Assembly: GCA_051653605.1 (NCBI GenBank)
Contig: JBOFWL010000117.1
Coordinates: 62,001-126,000 of the forward strand
Direction: 5' to 3'
Length of the DNA stretch: 64,000 bases
Origin: JBOFWL01 sp051653605
Lineage (GTDB): Bacteria > Spirochaetota > Brevinematia > Brevinematales > Brevinemataceae
Of this stretch, positions 16,052-26,400 are shown piece after piece. The position numbers and the translations under genes are program-made. Within the stretch, counting starts at the first letter, position 1. Each line of letters begins with the position of its first letter. The notes under the pieces are model-generated. The model was not told where the DNA came from. It did not search any database and saw only the letters and a program-made list of their open reading frames with translations.

Positions 16052-16659
16052 GAAATACTGTATGTAAATTGTAAAAAGCTCCCCATTAAATTTTCGTTCC
16101 AAACAAGAATTTCTTTTGGTGTTTTTAATATAGCTGGAGAGAAATTCCAAATATATTTGATACTTGTTAATGTGATCATGTCTACTACTTTTTGAGCATA
16201 CATGCGAGGAACTGTGAGAACAGCTATCTCAATATTCATTTCTTTACTATAGTTCTCTAATTCTGAAATATGAAAAACAGGCTTACTATTGATGGTTATT
16301 CCTAATTTTAAAGGATCTGTATCAAAAAGAGCTTTTACATTTAATCCATAGTTTCCAAAATCATCATACTTAGCTAAAGCAGCGCCTAAATTTCCTGCAC
16401 CAATTATTACGGCAGCCTTAGGCTCTTCTAAGCCTAGGGTATTTTCAATACTCTCCTTCAACGCGACTACTGAATATCCAATTCTTCCTTTTCCTGTGTT
16501 ATCAAGAACTCCAATATCCTTACGCACTTGCGAATCGTCTATTTTTAATAACATTGCTATTTGAGAACTGGTAATAGTGTTTTTTTCTTGTTGAATATAA
16601 TCAATTAAAATATAATAATATAGCGTTAGTCGTCGTATTGTTTTTTCGGGAAGATGCAT
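16000..16659 (-). CDS. rex: Redox-sensing transcriptional repressor Rex
   Basis: 219 residues. N-terminal winged helix with ITSSQIAMLLKIDDSQVRKDIGVL, then a Rossmann domain with AAVIIGAGNLGAAL binding NAD(H) and a C-terminal swapped helix with IWNFSPAIL. Rex represses fermentation and hydrogenase genes at high NAD+ and releases DNA when NADH rises. Its closeness to hydE/hydF is suggestive, although I found no Rex-type palindrome at the hyd promoter. The gene reads toward the exported-protein gene and overlaps its end by 52 bases. Confidence 0.93.
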   Translation of the reverse strand: MHLPEKTIRRLTLYYYILIDYIQQEKNTITSSQIAMLLKIDDSQVRKDIGVLDNTGKGRIGYSVVALKESIENTLGLEEPKAAVIIGAGNLGAALAKYDDFGNYGLNVKALFDTDPLKLGITINSKPVFHISELENYSKEMNIEIAVLTVPRMYAQKVVDMITLTSIKYIWNFSPAILKTPKEILVWNENLMGSFLQFTYSISQNELSGMSKLSNSAES

Positions 16660-16736
16660 AATATCACTCCATATTTTTCTGCTCTATTTATCCTACTTTA
16701 TGTCGTTGAAAATTGCAATTATTGGCTATCCTATGT

Positions 16737-16765
16737 TTGACAATAGTAATAATATACTCTATAAT
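16737..16765 (+). promoter_or_regulatory. Promoter of the 5'-nucleotidase gene
   Basis: TTGACA (16737-16742), 17-base spacer, TATAAT (16760-16765): perfect consensus, with a leader of about 90 bases. Confidence 0.88.
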
Positions 16766-16826
16766 TGGGCAGTATAAGTTATAGAGGGGGAGTTCATCCC
16801 TTTTCTAGAGGTAGTAGATGTAAATA

Positions 16827-16846
16827 GTTATAATCTATATTATAAC
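16827..16846 (+). repeat. Inverted repeat before the nucleotidase ribosome site
   Basis: GTTATAAT / ATTATAAC with a 4-base loop, ending six bases before AAGGAG. It could be an operator or an RNA hairpin that affects translation. Confidence 0.5.
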
Positions 16847-16861
16847 AAAAAAGGAGCTCAT

Positions 16862-18379
16862 ATGAAATCCATTATTTTTTTCTTTATGTTAACACTCTCA
16901 GCTTGTATAAAGCAAGATGAATACAAACTTACAATTCTTCATGTAAATGATACTCATGCTAAACATGAACCAAGTATCAGAGTGAATACTGAAACTGGGG
17001 TAACCACTACCAATGGGGGCGAAGCCCAATTTGCAGGTGTCGTTTCGGAAGAAAGAAGTAAAAATCCTAATACTCTAGTCGTGCATGCTGGGGATATAAT
17101 GACTGGCTCTGCTTACACTATTGTTTATAAAGGGCTTGAGTCTGCAGAATTAATGAATATGTCTGGAATAAGTGTTGCAACTCTTGGAAACCATGAATTT
17201 GATTATGGATTACAAGGAGCATATGATATCCTAGAAATTGAAAACTTCCCTACAGTTTCTGCAAATGTTTTTGAGCAAGATACCGGGAATTATGTTGTTC
17301 CACCATATGTTCTTACTAATTTGGGGGGAAAAACGTTAGCCCTTATCGGGCTGATGGTAAATGAGGAGGTTTTTACAGAACGCCTAAATACTCCAGGATT
17401 TATTAGAGTTGAGAACGGTATCGATACGCTTAAAAAGTTGTTTGAAGAAGATCAGACTCTTAATAGCGCGGATTACTTTATTCTGATATCTCACAGCGGT
17501 TTTGATTTTGATAAACAAATTGCACAAGCTTTTCCTGGTAAATTTTCAGCTATTGTAGGAGGGCATTCTCATACACTTCTACCAGAACCAGTAATTATTA
17601 AAGGAACTCCAATTGTTCAATTAGATAACAACCTTAGAAGAGTTGGTCGACTAGATCTTTCATTCAAAGGTAAAAAAATGGAAATTAATTATAAGCAAAT
17701 TCCATTAAGTAATACAGCTTATAATACTGTAGTAGCTGAGTATATCGCCAATAAAAAAATATTAGTTGATGAGAGACTAGGGGTAAAAATAGGACGCCTT
17801 ATTGGTGATGATCTGGATGATGAAGGTATCCGTAAAGGGAGTGTTCCTTTAGCCAATTATATTGCAGATACATTGCAGGATCTCCATAAAGATAAAAATA
17901 TTGATTTTACAGTATTTAATTCTGGCTCCCTTCGATCACCGCTATTACAGGGTGATATTACAATTAGAAGTTTATTTGAGCTTTATCCCTTTGATAATAT
18001 TTTAGTTGTAGCAAATCTAACTGGCACCACAATTAAAGATATGTTCGCTGTTTCTGCATTAAAAAATTGGGATGAAGGTGGATTTCTGCAGGTGTCGAAA
18101 GGAGTTGCTATTTATACTGATAATCAACGAAATATTACGAATATACTTTTAAACGACAAGGAATTAGATCCAAATAAAGAATATACGGTTCTGTTGACAG
18201 ACTGGATTTATCATGGTGGAGATAATTATACAATGATAGAGCCTAATGCTAAAAATCCTCAATTTTTAGGAAGTGATATTCGAAAACTCTTCATTGATAC
18301 AATAAGAAGTCAAAGAGTATTAGATGCAAGAAAAATTGATCAATCTCACAGATGGTTTTTTGGTGTAGAAGCTTTGTAA
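16862..18379 (+). CDS. 5'-nucleotidase/UshA-type metallophosphoesterase lipoprotein
   Basis: 505 residues. Lipoprotein signal with LSAC lipobox (Cys 15). The metallophosphoesterase core shows all ligands: LHVNDTHAKHE, HAGDIMTG, TLGNHEFDYG, ISHSGFD and GGHSHT. The C-terminal 5_nucleotid_C domain contains FNSGSLRSPLLQGDITIRSLFELYPFDN, which binds the nucleoside. Anchored outside the inner membrane, it would hydrolyse nucleotides (or UDP-sugars) so that nucleosides can be taken up. Full-length. A perfect promoter precedes it, and it converges on the pyrE end of the pyrimidine operon. Confidence 0.92.
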   Translation: MKSIIFFFMLTLSACIKQDEYKLTILHVNDTHAKHEPSIRVNTETGVTTTNGGEAQFAGVVSEERSKNPNTLVVHAGDIMTGSAYTIVYKGLESAELMNMSGISVATLGNHEFDYGLQGAYDILEIENFPTVSANVFEQDTGNYVVPPYVLTNLGGKTLALIGLMVNEEVFTERLNTPGFIRVENGIDTLKKLFEEDQTLNSADYFILISHSGFDFDKQIAQAFPGKFSAIVGGHSHTLLPEPVIIKGTPIVQLDNNLRRVGRLDLSFKGKKMEINYKQIPLSNTAYNTVVAEYIANKKILVDERLGVKIGRLIGDDLDDEGIRKGSVPLANYIADTLQDLHKDKNIDFTVFNSGSLRSPLLQGDITIRSLFELYPFDNILVVANLTGTTIKDMFAVSALKNWDEGGFLQVSKGVAIYTDNQRNITNILLNDKELDPNKEYTVLLTDWIYHGGDNYTMIEPNAKNPQFLGSDIRKLFIDTIRSQRVLDARKIDQSHRWFFGVEAL

Positions 18380-18394
18380 GAGAAGATCTTAAAA

Positions 18395-19009
18395 TTATTT
18401 TCCCCAATTATGTGGGTCTGCGTTCCATTTTAGAGCAAGATTACACTCATCTTGAGATAAATACCCAGTTTTGAGGGCTTCATTGATAAGAATACTAAAA
18501 GTACTTAGTGTTTCAACTTGGATGCCCTCAAACACATTGGGGATTTCAGAAAATTCGTAGCTAAAAATAGCACAAATCCCTTCAACTTCAGCCCCTTCTG
18601 ATGTAAGATTGTTCCATACTTTTTTAGAACTTCCACCGGTAGAAATAAGATCTTCGATAATCACAGTTTTTTTGCCTGATACCGTAGCCCCCTCAACAGT
18701 TTTACTTGCTCCGTGGGATTTAGCCTCGGCACGCACATAACACATTGGTTTATCTAATATATGAGATATTAGGGCTGCCCATGAGATACCAGCAGTTGAA
18801 GTTCCTGCAAGAACTTCAGCATTCTGCACTAAAGGAATATCTGAAAAATATTCTGAAATAATTTTACGCTCTTTGGGAAATCCTAGTAAATAACGGTTAT
18901 CACAATAAATAGGGCTTTTTATCCCTGAAGCAAAGGTGAAAGGGCTAGATACAGCAAGTTTTACAGCCTTTGTATTTAATAAAATCTGAGCAATTTCTTG
19001 AGAACGCAT
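18395..19009 (-). CDS. pyrE: Orotate phosphoribosyltransferase
   Basis: Adds ribose-5-phosphate from PRPP to orotate, giving OMP. 204 residues from ATG 19009, preceded by AGGAGAT; the frame is open further upstream but only over pyrC. Motifs: FTFASGIKSPIYCDNRYLL (orotate side), CYVRAEAKSHGASKTVEG (flexible catalytic loop) and VIIEDLISTGGSS (PRPP-binding loop). Length and loop resemble the Gram-positive/archaeal PyrE type. It is the last gene of the eight-gene pyrimidine operon, 16 bases after pyrC. Confidence 0.93.
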   Translation of the reverse strand: MRSQEIAQILLNTKAVKLAVSSPFTFASGIKSPIYCDNRYLLGFPKERKIISEYFSDIPLVQNAEVLAGTSTAGISWAALISHILDKPMCYVRAEAKSHGASKTVEGATVSGKKTVIIEDLISTGGSSKKVWNNLTSEGAEVEGICAIFSYEFSEIPNVFEGIQVETLSTFSILINEALKTGYLSQDECNLALKWNADPHNWGK

Positions 19010-19025
19010 AGAATCTCCTATTATT

Positions 19026-20201
19026 TTATCTTTTATAGCAAATTGAATTAACATAAGGAGATTTTGTAAAAATACCATCATGGTAAGAAATTTCTCCTCC
19101 AATATAGACAGAGTGAATTTTTGCACTAAGAGGGCGCCCTACATAAGGACTCCAACCACATAATGAAACAACATCTTCTTGAGTAGGTGTGTAAGATGTT
19201 GGTTCTACTAATACAAAGTCAGCATCTTGGTTTAAAGCAATACTGCCTTTTGCTGGAATTCTAAAAATAGAGGCTGGCGCTTGAGAATAGAGACGCTCTA
19301 CTTTAGACATATTCCAGTTCATTTCATGTGCAAGGGTAATCAGATTTTCAAGAGCGAATTCAATCCCTTCAATTCCATAGGTGAGTTTTTCTTCCTTCTC
19401 ACAGATAAGATGCGGTGCATGGTCTGTCCCCCATGTATCAATAAGATCATCGTTTAGGGCTTCTTTCAGCTTATATTGATCACGTAAGGATCGAAGTCGG
19501 GGCTTCATTGTTAGTAAGGGGGTTTCATCTTTATCAGAAAACAGCACATGGTGAGGCGTGACTTCAGCATAGACGATTTGCTTTTGGTCTTTGGCTTTTT
19601 TTATAGAAATAAGCTCTTCTTCTTGTGAAATATGGCATAAATAAAGCGTATTTTGGTGCTTTTTTGCAAAATAGAGTGCTTTATCTACGGCATCGCCTTC
19701 GGCATGGACACTAATGAAATGACTCGCTGCAAATAATTTATCTAAAATAGCATCATCTGTAATAAGCATATAACCAGTGCTTTCATTAAGGAAGATCTTT
19801 AGAGATGCAAAACCCTGGGCATTTCTAACTTCAATTTCATTATTTCTTGCATCACCACCAAAATGAAATCCATAATTACAAAAGGCATGCTCATAATAAA
19901 TTTTATGCTTGTCAGCAAGAGCTTGATTGGTAACACAAAGAGGATTTGTATTAGGCATATCGATAATTGTAGAAACACCACCTCGAAGTGCAGCCTTTGT
20001 CCCACTTTCAGCAGTTTCTTTATGAGGAAACCCTGGGTCACGGAAGTGAACATGGGCGTCTATCATCCCACTGAAAAATAAAAAAGGAGAACAATCAATT
20101 CCTGTTCCATCAATATGATCTTCAATACGGACTATTTTACCGTTCATGGTGAGAATATCTTTCCTAGAGCCATTAGATAAGAGAGCATTTTTAAAGAGCA
20201 T
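19026..20201 (-). CDS. pyrC: Dihydroorotase, class I
   Basis: Zinc amidohydrolase that cyclises carbamoyl-aspartate to dihydroorotate. 391 residues. FFSGMIDAHVHFRDPGF holds the first His pair and the HxHxRxPG motif. FGGDARN, ISVHAEGDA, LCHISQEEEL and TWGTDHAPH supply the remaining metal and catalytic residues. The usual class I carbamoylated-Lys position is not obvious, as in several mid-length PyrC proteins, so the metal centre may differ. The ATG overlaps the pyrF end by 11 bases, with a weak ribosome site, implying translational coupling. Confidence 0.92.
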   Translation of the reverse strand: MLFKNALLSNGSRKDILTMNGKIVRIEDHIDGTGIDCSPFLFFSGMIDAHVHFRDPGFPHKETAESGTKAALRGGVSTIIDMPNTNPLCVTNQALADKHKIYYEHAFCNYGFHFGGDARNNEIEVRNAQGFASLKIFLNESTGYMLITDDAILDKLFAASHFISVHAEGDAVDKALYFAKKHQNTLYLCHISQEEELISIKKAKDQKQIVYAEVTPHHVLFSDKDETPLLTMKPRLRSLRDQYKLKEALNDDLIDTWGTDHAPHLICEKEEKLTYGIEGIEFALENLITLAHEMNWNMSKVERLYSQAPASIFRIPAKGSIALNQDADFVLVEPTSYTPTQEDVVSLCGWSPYVGRPLSAKIHSVYIGGEISYHDGIFTKSPYVNSICYKR

Positions 20202-20892
20202 GGGTGATCTCTTCCAAGGCTCGTTTTGCAGCTTCTGCAGGATTTGAATCTTCAGTAATAGGGCGTCCCATTACTATAAAATCTGCCTTATTTTTAATAG
20301 CATCACCAGGCCCAAGAATACGCTTTTGATCCCCTACATTTGAATCTGAAAAACGAATACCAGGGCATACTGTAACAAAATTATCCCCACAAGCTTCTTT
20401 AATAGCTTTCGCCTCAAGAGGAGAACAAACTACACCATTTGCTCCAGATTCTTTGGTAATTATAGCTAGATTCACCGCTAATTCTTTAGTATTTAATGAA
20501 GAATTAAAGTTTTGTGATATATCATTGTTTTCAAGAGAGGTAAGAACTGTCACCCCAATAAGGATTTGATCATCACGTTTTTCTTTTGCAGCCGCAGATA
20601 TCATAGCTTTACCACCAGATGAATGAATATTAAACATAGTTACCATCGGTAGGCTTGCTGCAAATCGAGCAGCTGCAGCTGTTGTATTAGGTATGTCATG
20701 AAATTTTAGGTCAAGAAAAATTTTCTTTCCTTCTTTCTCAAGAAAAGATAAAATTTCTCCTCTTGTATTAAGGAAAAGTTCTAAACCAACCTTGTAATGC
20801 GATATGTTCTCCCCTAACTTAGTAATCATTTGTATGGCAGAATGTTGATCTGGATAATCTAAAGCTATAATTAAGCGATCTTGAATATTCAT
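20191..20892 (-). CDS. pyrF: Orotidine-5'-phosphate decarboxylase
   Basis: Decarboxylates OMP to UMP, the final step. 233 residues, a TIM-barrel of normal length. FLDLKFHDIPNT carries the catalytic Lys-Asp pair, LIIALDYPD opens the barrel, and VMGRPITEDSNPAEAAK forms the phosphate-binding end. AGGAAA precedes the ATG. It overlaps pyrC by 11 bases and starts 12 bases after pyrD. Confidence 0.94.
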   Translation of the reverse strand: MNIQDRLIIALDYPDQHSAIQMITKLGENISHYKVGLELFLNTRGEILSFLEKEGKKIFLDLKFHDIPNTTAAAARFAASLPMVTMFNIHSSGGKAMISAAAKEKRDDQILIGVTVLTSLENNDISQNFNSSLNTKELAVNLAIITKESGANGVVCSPLEAKAIKEACGDNFVTVCPGIRFSDSNVGDQKRILGPGDAIKNKADFIVMGRPITEDSNPAEAAKRALEEITHAL

Positions 20893-20904
20893 TGGAATTT
20901 CCTT

Positions 20905-21828
20905 TTATAATACAGCATGGTGGGCAACACCAATAAGCTCTGATATATTATTTATTTTTTGATTATGGCAGAATTTTTCTAAATCATCTAAAATTGTCTG
21001 AATTACATGAGGATTTTTGAAAAAAGCGGTTCCAATCGAGCAAATATTTGCTCCAGCCATTATAAATTCAATCACATCGTTGGCAGATGTGATTCCTCCC
21101 CCTGCTAAAATCGGAATACTAATAGATTTTTTTACTTGCCAAACCATTCGTAACGCAATAGGCTTAACAGCAGGACCGGATAATCCACCAAAAACGTTTC
21201 CTAAAATAGGCTTTTTCGCTGATATATCGATAGCCATTCCTAATAAGGTATTAATAAGGGATATAGCCTGCGCCCCCTCTTGCTCCACTGCTTTTGCAAC
21301 GGATGCAATATCTGAAGCATTGGGGGATAATTTTACGATCAAAGGCTTTGTTTTAATCATAGATTTTACAGCACGGACAACCCTTGCTGCACTTTCAGAG
21401 TTAATTCCAAAAGCCATTCCACCCTGTTTTACGTTGGGACAAGAAATATTAAGTTCTATCATATCAATATTTTGCCACTCATCTGCTCTTTCAGCGAGGG
21501 CTTGATATTCTTCAATTGTGTTACCATTTATATTAGCTATGGTAAGTGTATCTCCAAGATCTTCTCGTAGATAAGGCTGAATCTCTCTTTCAAATATTTC
21601 TAATCCTGGATTTTGAAGCCCAATAGAATTAAGCATTCCAGATGGAGTTTCGGCAAGACGCGTTCCTTCATTTCCAAAACGAGGTTCAAGAGTGAGACCT
21701 TTCAACGCAATTCCTCCAAGTAGAGAAGGCGAGAAAAAATCACTATAATTTTTCCCAAATCCAAAAGAACCTGACGCAGCTATAAGGGGATTCTTAAGGC
21801 TTTTATCTATAAATATTGATTTTAGCAT
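20905..21828 (-). CDS. pyrD: Dihydroorotate dehydrogenase, class 1B catalytic subunit
   Basis: FMN enzyme oxidising dihydroorotate to orotate. 307 residues from ATG 21828 (GAGGAGAT upstream); a longer frame exists but lacks support. The active-site loop IELNISCPNVKQGG has Cys as base, the class 1 hallmark, and no N-terminal membrane helix is present. IPILAGGGITSANDVIEFIMAGA binds the FMN phosphate. Overlap with pyrK by 7 bases fits the 1B heterotetramer, which passes electrons through PyrK to NAD+. Confidence 0.94.
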   Translation of the reverse strand: MLKSIFIDKSLKNPLIAASGSFGFGKNYSDFFSPSLLGGIALKGLTLEPRFGNEGTRLAETPSGMLNSIGLQNPGLEIFEREIQPYLREDLGDTLTIANINGNTIEEYQALAERADEWQNIDMIELNISCPNVKQGGMAFGINSESAARVVRAVKSMIKTKPLIVKLSPNASDIASVAKAVEQEGAQAISLINTLLGMAIDISAKKPILGNVFGGLSGPAVKPIALRMVWQVKKSISIPILAGGGITSANDVIEFIMAGANICSIGTAFFKNPHVIQTILDDLEKFCHNQKINNISELIGVAHHAVL

Positions 21829-22568
21829 GAAAATATCTCCTCGGATTTGAAAACAGGCCCATTTGTACAAGGTTGTAGTGCAACACCGTTGACACCTTTA
21901 ACAGTACACCCCATGCAAGCTCCAACACCACAAGCCATATGTGAATCTAGAGATAGATATATTTCCGGCGTTGCCCATTTTGAAACACTTTTGACACACG
22001 CCTTCATCATATTTTCAGAGCCACAAATAAAAACAACATCTTGAGGGGGAAGAGGCTCTACTATAGAGGTGATAAGCACTCCTTCTTCCTCTATAGTAGA
22101 ATATATTTTAATTTCATCTTCATATCGATTAAAATAATTCATCACGGCTTGAGAGGATTTAGTTTTAAAGCCTCCGCATACGGTTACTTCATTATTGTAT
22201 TTCAATACTTTACTTGACTCTAACATGGGTGCAATTCCTTCCATACCTCCAAGTAATAATATGCGTTTTCCATAAAAATCAGTTGGAAAAGAGTTGCCTA
22301 ATGGGCCAAAAAAGGTTAAATTATCGCCCTCATTAAGAGAGGTTATTAACCTAGTTCCATGTCCTCTAACGGTGATTAGAAATGATAAAGTCTTACTAGG
22401 GATATCATAATCAAATACGGAGATAGGGCGTGGAAGGACATGGCTATCAGATGGGCTATGGAGCATAAAAAATTGCCCAGGCTTGAGTTCTCCCTGCCAT
22501 GAGACGCTTAGTATAAACAGATCAGAATGCACTTCGTGCTTGTGGGTAATAGGGGTTGTAATTAACAT
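21822..22568 (-). CDS. pyrK: Dihydroorotate dehydrogenase electron-transfer subunit
   Basis: 248-residue ferredoxin-reductase-type subunit that carries electrons from PyrD's FMN via a 2Fe-2S centre and FAD to NAD+. HVLPRPISVFDYD is the FAD-binding motif, GPLGNSF and LLLGGMEGIAPM the NAD side, and CGVGACMGCTVKG plus a later Cys (LQPCTNGPVF) ligate the 2Fe-2S. GGAG precedes the ATG, which overlaps the pyrB stop by 7 bases. Confidence 0.94.
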   Translation of the reverse strand: MLITTPITHKHEVHSDLFILSVSWQGELKPGQFFMLHSPSDSHVLPRPISVFDYDIPSKTLSFLITVRGHGTRLITSLNEGDNLTFFGPLGNSFPTDFYGKRILLLGGMEGIAPMLESSKVLKYNNEVTVCGGFKTKSSQAVMNYFNRYEDEIKIYSTIEEEGVLITSIVEPLPPQDVVFICGSENMMKACVKSVSKWATPEIYLSLDSHMACGVGACMGCTVKGVNGVALQPCTNGPVFKSEEIFSC

Positions 22569-23470
22569 ATAAAAACTCCTGCAGCATATTCAAGCAACGC
22601 CATACGCATATATACCCCATTTTTTGCTTGATCAAAATAGAGAGCGTAGGGGCTTGTATCTACATCTTCATTTATTTCATTAACTCTTGGAAGGGGGTGT
22701 AAAACTTTTAGATGAGGATGTGCATTTTCAGCAAGCATATCCTTTGTTAAGATAAAGTTATCATTGTAACCCGTGCTGCTAAACTCTAACCTCTCTTTTT
22801 GAACGCGAGTCATATATAGAAAATCTGATTTAAGAGATGCATTAAGTTGAGATGTCTCCATTACAATTTTATCGGCAATAAGATCTTTCAATTCTTCTGG
22901 GAGTGAAAATTCTTTGGGAGAGGCTAAGCTTATTTTAACATCAAACATAGAAAGAGCCCTTATTAGTGAGTGGGGAGCTCTTCCATATTTTAAATCACCT
23001 GCAATAGTAATATGATAATTATCTAAGCGTCCTAAGTGTTTGAAGATAGTGTAGAGGTCTAAAAGGGTCTGGGTGGGATGCTCGTTTTTCCCATCACCAG
23101 CATTAATAATAGGGACTGTAGCTATGCGAGAAGCCTTGAAAGCAGCTCCTTCTTCAGGGTGTCGAATAATTAAAATATCTGCATAGGCTGATGCCATACG
23201 AATTGTATCAGTAAAACTTTCTCCTTTTTGTAGCGAAGATATCTCGGGAGTGAAGGATAAAATTTTACTATTTAGGCGTAATGCAGCACTCTCAAAAGAG
23301 AACTTTGTTCGTGTAGATGGCTCGAAGAAGAGAGTCATTATGATTTTGTTAGATAAATCGGGAGAATTTATTTTACGACTGTCGTTGCAGGTATCATGAA
23401 TAAGAGCTCTATTGCAAAGTGCCAGTATCTGTTGAGCAGAAAGATCATGGATTGATAATAAAGATGTCAT
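22562..23470 (-). CDS. pyrB: Aspartate carbamoyltransferase catalytic subunit
   Basis: Joins carbamoyl phosphate to aspartate, the committed step. 302 residues. FFEPSTRTKFSFE is the carbamoyl-phosphate signature; HPTQTLLDLYTIFKHLG and HPLPRVNEINEDVD complete the site. No regulatory pyrI gene follows, so allosteric control by nucleotides through PyrI is absent here, which fits control at transcription. ATGA overlap with carB. Confidence 0.95.
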   Translation of the reverse strand: MTSLLSIHDLSAQQILALCNRALIHDTCNDSRKINSPDLSNKIIMTLFFEPSTRTKFSFESAALRLNSKILSFTPEISSLQKGESFTDTIRMASAYADILIIRHPEEGAAFKASRIATVPIINAGDGKNEHPTQTLLDLYTIFKHLGRLDNYHITIAGDLKYGRAPHSLIRALSMFDVKISLASPKEFSLPEELKDLIADKIVMETSQLNASLKSDFLYMTRVQKERLEFSSTGYNDNFILTKDMLAENAHPHLKVLHPLPRVNEINEDVDTSPYALYFDQAKNGVYMRMALLEYAAGVFIC

Positions 23471-26400
23471 TTTTGTTGAGATGCCTCGAATAATTCACAA
23501 ATAGATAACTGGTTTACATCAAATTTTTTAATTAGCAATAAGGCTCTAAGAGTATCAGGAGAACTCATAACTTCTAAGCCATATTCTAGAGCAGTTCGAC
23601 GTAAATTAAATTCGCCTAATTCTTTATCTCTAGAAGGATTAGAAATGTTTACAAAAATAGTATATAAGCCTGTTTTAATTCCAGATTCCATTTTTTCTAT
23701 AGTTTTCACTGCTTGAACTTGTAAGCCCATTTTTTGTAGTGCTAAGGCTGTATTTGCCTCAGCACTTAGTGTAAGAGAGCCTTCAGGAAACTCCATGAGA
23801 ATATTTGCAATTTCTGGGCGTAAAAAACCATTATCATCGATTGATAAGAGAATATGTATATCCTCTGTAAATAGTTTATACCGTCGTGCAGAAAGCAACC
23901 CTTTGTACAGTGCTTCCTGAAGCGTATTCCCTATGGCAGCACTTTCCCCTGTAGATTTCATTTCTGGGCTAAGAGATACCTCTACACCAGATAATTTTTC
24001 AGTTGAAAATACTGGGACTTTTACGGCAACTTTCTTGATTTTAGGAGCAACATTAACATACCCAAGGTCTTTTAGTTTTTCCCCCAGCATAACACGGGTA
24101 GCAATGGCTGTTACAGGCACATCAGTAACTTTGGATATAAAAGGGACGGTTCGTGAAGCACGAGGATTGACCTCAATAATATAGGGAACTCCCTCACTTA
24201 AGACAAACTGGACATTAATTAATCCTTTGATTTTCATAGCAACAGCAATACGACGACAATAATCTACAATATCATCTTGAATATTTTGAGGAATTGTTTG
24301 TGCAGGATAGATACTTATACTATCTCCAGAGTGCACCCCAGCTCTTTCCCAATGCTCCATAATTCCAGGAATGAAAATATCTGTGCCATCTGAAATAGCA
24401 TCAACCTCAAATTCTAGACCATTAAGATATTTATCAATAAGAAGAGGGTGTTCTGGGGATGCTGAAAGTGCATGTGCTAAATAAACCTCTGTTTCTGTTG
24501 CATTGCTGCATATCTCCATGCCTCGTCCTCCAAGCACATATGATGGACGTACTAAAACGGGGTATCCAAGTTCTTTTGCAGCAGCGAGACCTTCTTTCAG
24601 AGATCGAATGTTTTTGCCTTTAGGACGAGGGATTTTCAATTCTTCTAGTAGAGCATCAAAACGCTCGCGGTCTTCAGCAAGATCTATAGCTTCAAAACCA
24701 ACTCCTGCTAGAGGAACTTTTTTCTGATGAAGGAATTTTGCTAACTTAATAGCGGTTTGTCCTCCAAATTGAACAAAAGTATATGTAGGTTTTTCTTTTA
24801 AGATGATATGATAAACGTCTTCCTCTGTTAGTGGCTCAAAATAAAGCTTATCTGCTGTTGCGAAATCGGTACTCACAGTTTCAGGGTTATTATTAACAAC
24901 AATGCTTTCGTACCCCATTTCCTTGAGAGTTGCTATAGCATGAACAACACTGTAATCAAACTCTATACCTTGACCAATTCGAATTGGGCCAGATCCAATA
25001 ACAAGCATTTTTTCTTTCTTAGAGGATTTAACTTCATCTTCAGTATCATAACAAGAGTAGTAGTAAGGCGCCTGCGCCTCGAATTCACCAGCACAGGTAT
25101 CAACAGGCTTATAAACAGGGAAGATATTATACTCTTTCCGACGATTGAAAATATCTTCTTCTTCAATATTCATAAGTTCTGCTATTGCATGATCAGAAAA
25201 TCCTTTGTTTTTAAGAACTCGTAGATTTTCTGGTTGAAGATCATCTAAAGAAAATTTACGAATTTCTTCTTCTTTTCGAACGATCCAGTCTAATTTTTCC
25301 ATAAAGAAGTAGTCAATTCCTGTTAATTCACAAAGACGACGCCATATATATCCTCGACGTAGTAATTCTGCAAGATCAAATAATCGATCATCACCAGCAT
25401 TAATAATACGCTTTTTTAATTCATCCATAGATCGAGCAGCGCTTTCAGGATTATAAAGGCCATATCGTCCAATTTCAAGTGATCTAACTGCCTTTAATAG
25501 GGCTTGCTCAAAGTTACGACCAATCGCCATAACTTCACCTGTTGCCATCATTTTGGTTCCAAGTGTACGTTGAGCTTTTGGGAATTTATCAAAGGGCCAT
25601 TTTGGAATTTTAATAACAATATAATCAAGAGAAGGCTCAAAACATGCGGGGGTTTTACCCGTAACAGGATTGATGATTTGGTCTAATGTATAACCCAGGG
25701 CTATTTTAGCGGCAATGCGAGCAATAGGGTAGCCTGTTGCCTTTGATGCTAATGCAGAAGAACGAGATGCTCGAGGATTGATTTCAATAACAATATAATC
25801 AAAAGATTTTGGTTCTAACGCAAACTGGACATTACAGGCTCCAACAACACCAATAGCATTTGTTATTTTTATTGCTGCAGAACGTAACATTTGAATTTCT
25901 CTATCAGATAGAGTTTGGCAAGGAGCAACAACAATACTATCTCCAGTATGAATACCTACAGGGTCGATATTCTCCATATGACATATAGAAACAGCATTTC
26001 CATTTTTATCACGCATTATTTCAAATTCAATTTCTTTCCATCCACGGATTGATTTTTCTATCAATGCTTGGTGAACAGGACTAAGACTTAGTCCTTTCTC
26101 TAGAATAGAGCGTAATTCCTCAGGATTATTTGCGATACCCCCCCCAGTACCTCCCAGTGTAAATCCAGGGCGTACAATTACAGGGTATCCAATATTTGAT
26201 GCAGCGTCTAAGCCTTCTTCAAGAGATATAACCGTTTTACTATTGATAATAGGAATATTAATTTCTTGCATTAAATTACGAAATGCTTCTCTATCTTCAC
26301 CTTTTCGAATAGCATCGCCCTGTGTTCCTAGTAAAGAAGTCTCATATTTAGCACATAAATTTAGAGATTCAATTTCCATAGCTAGATTTAGAGCTGTTTG

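Noticed and set aside
21017..21505. 162-codon ORF opposite pyrD
   Set aside because: It is a complementary-strand shadow of pyrD, which has full family motifs; no promoter or ribosome site of its own.
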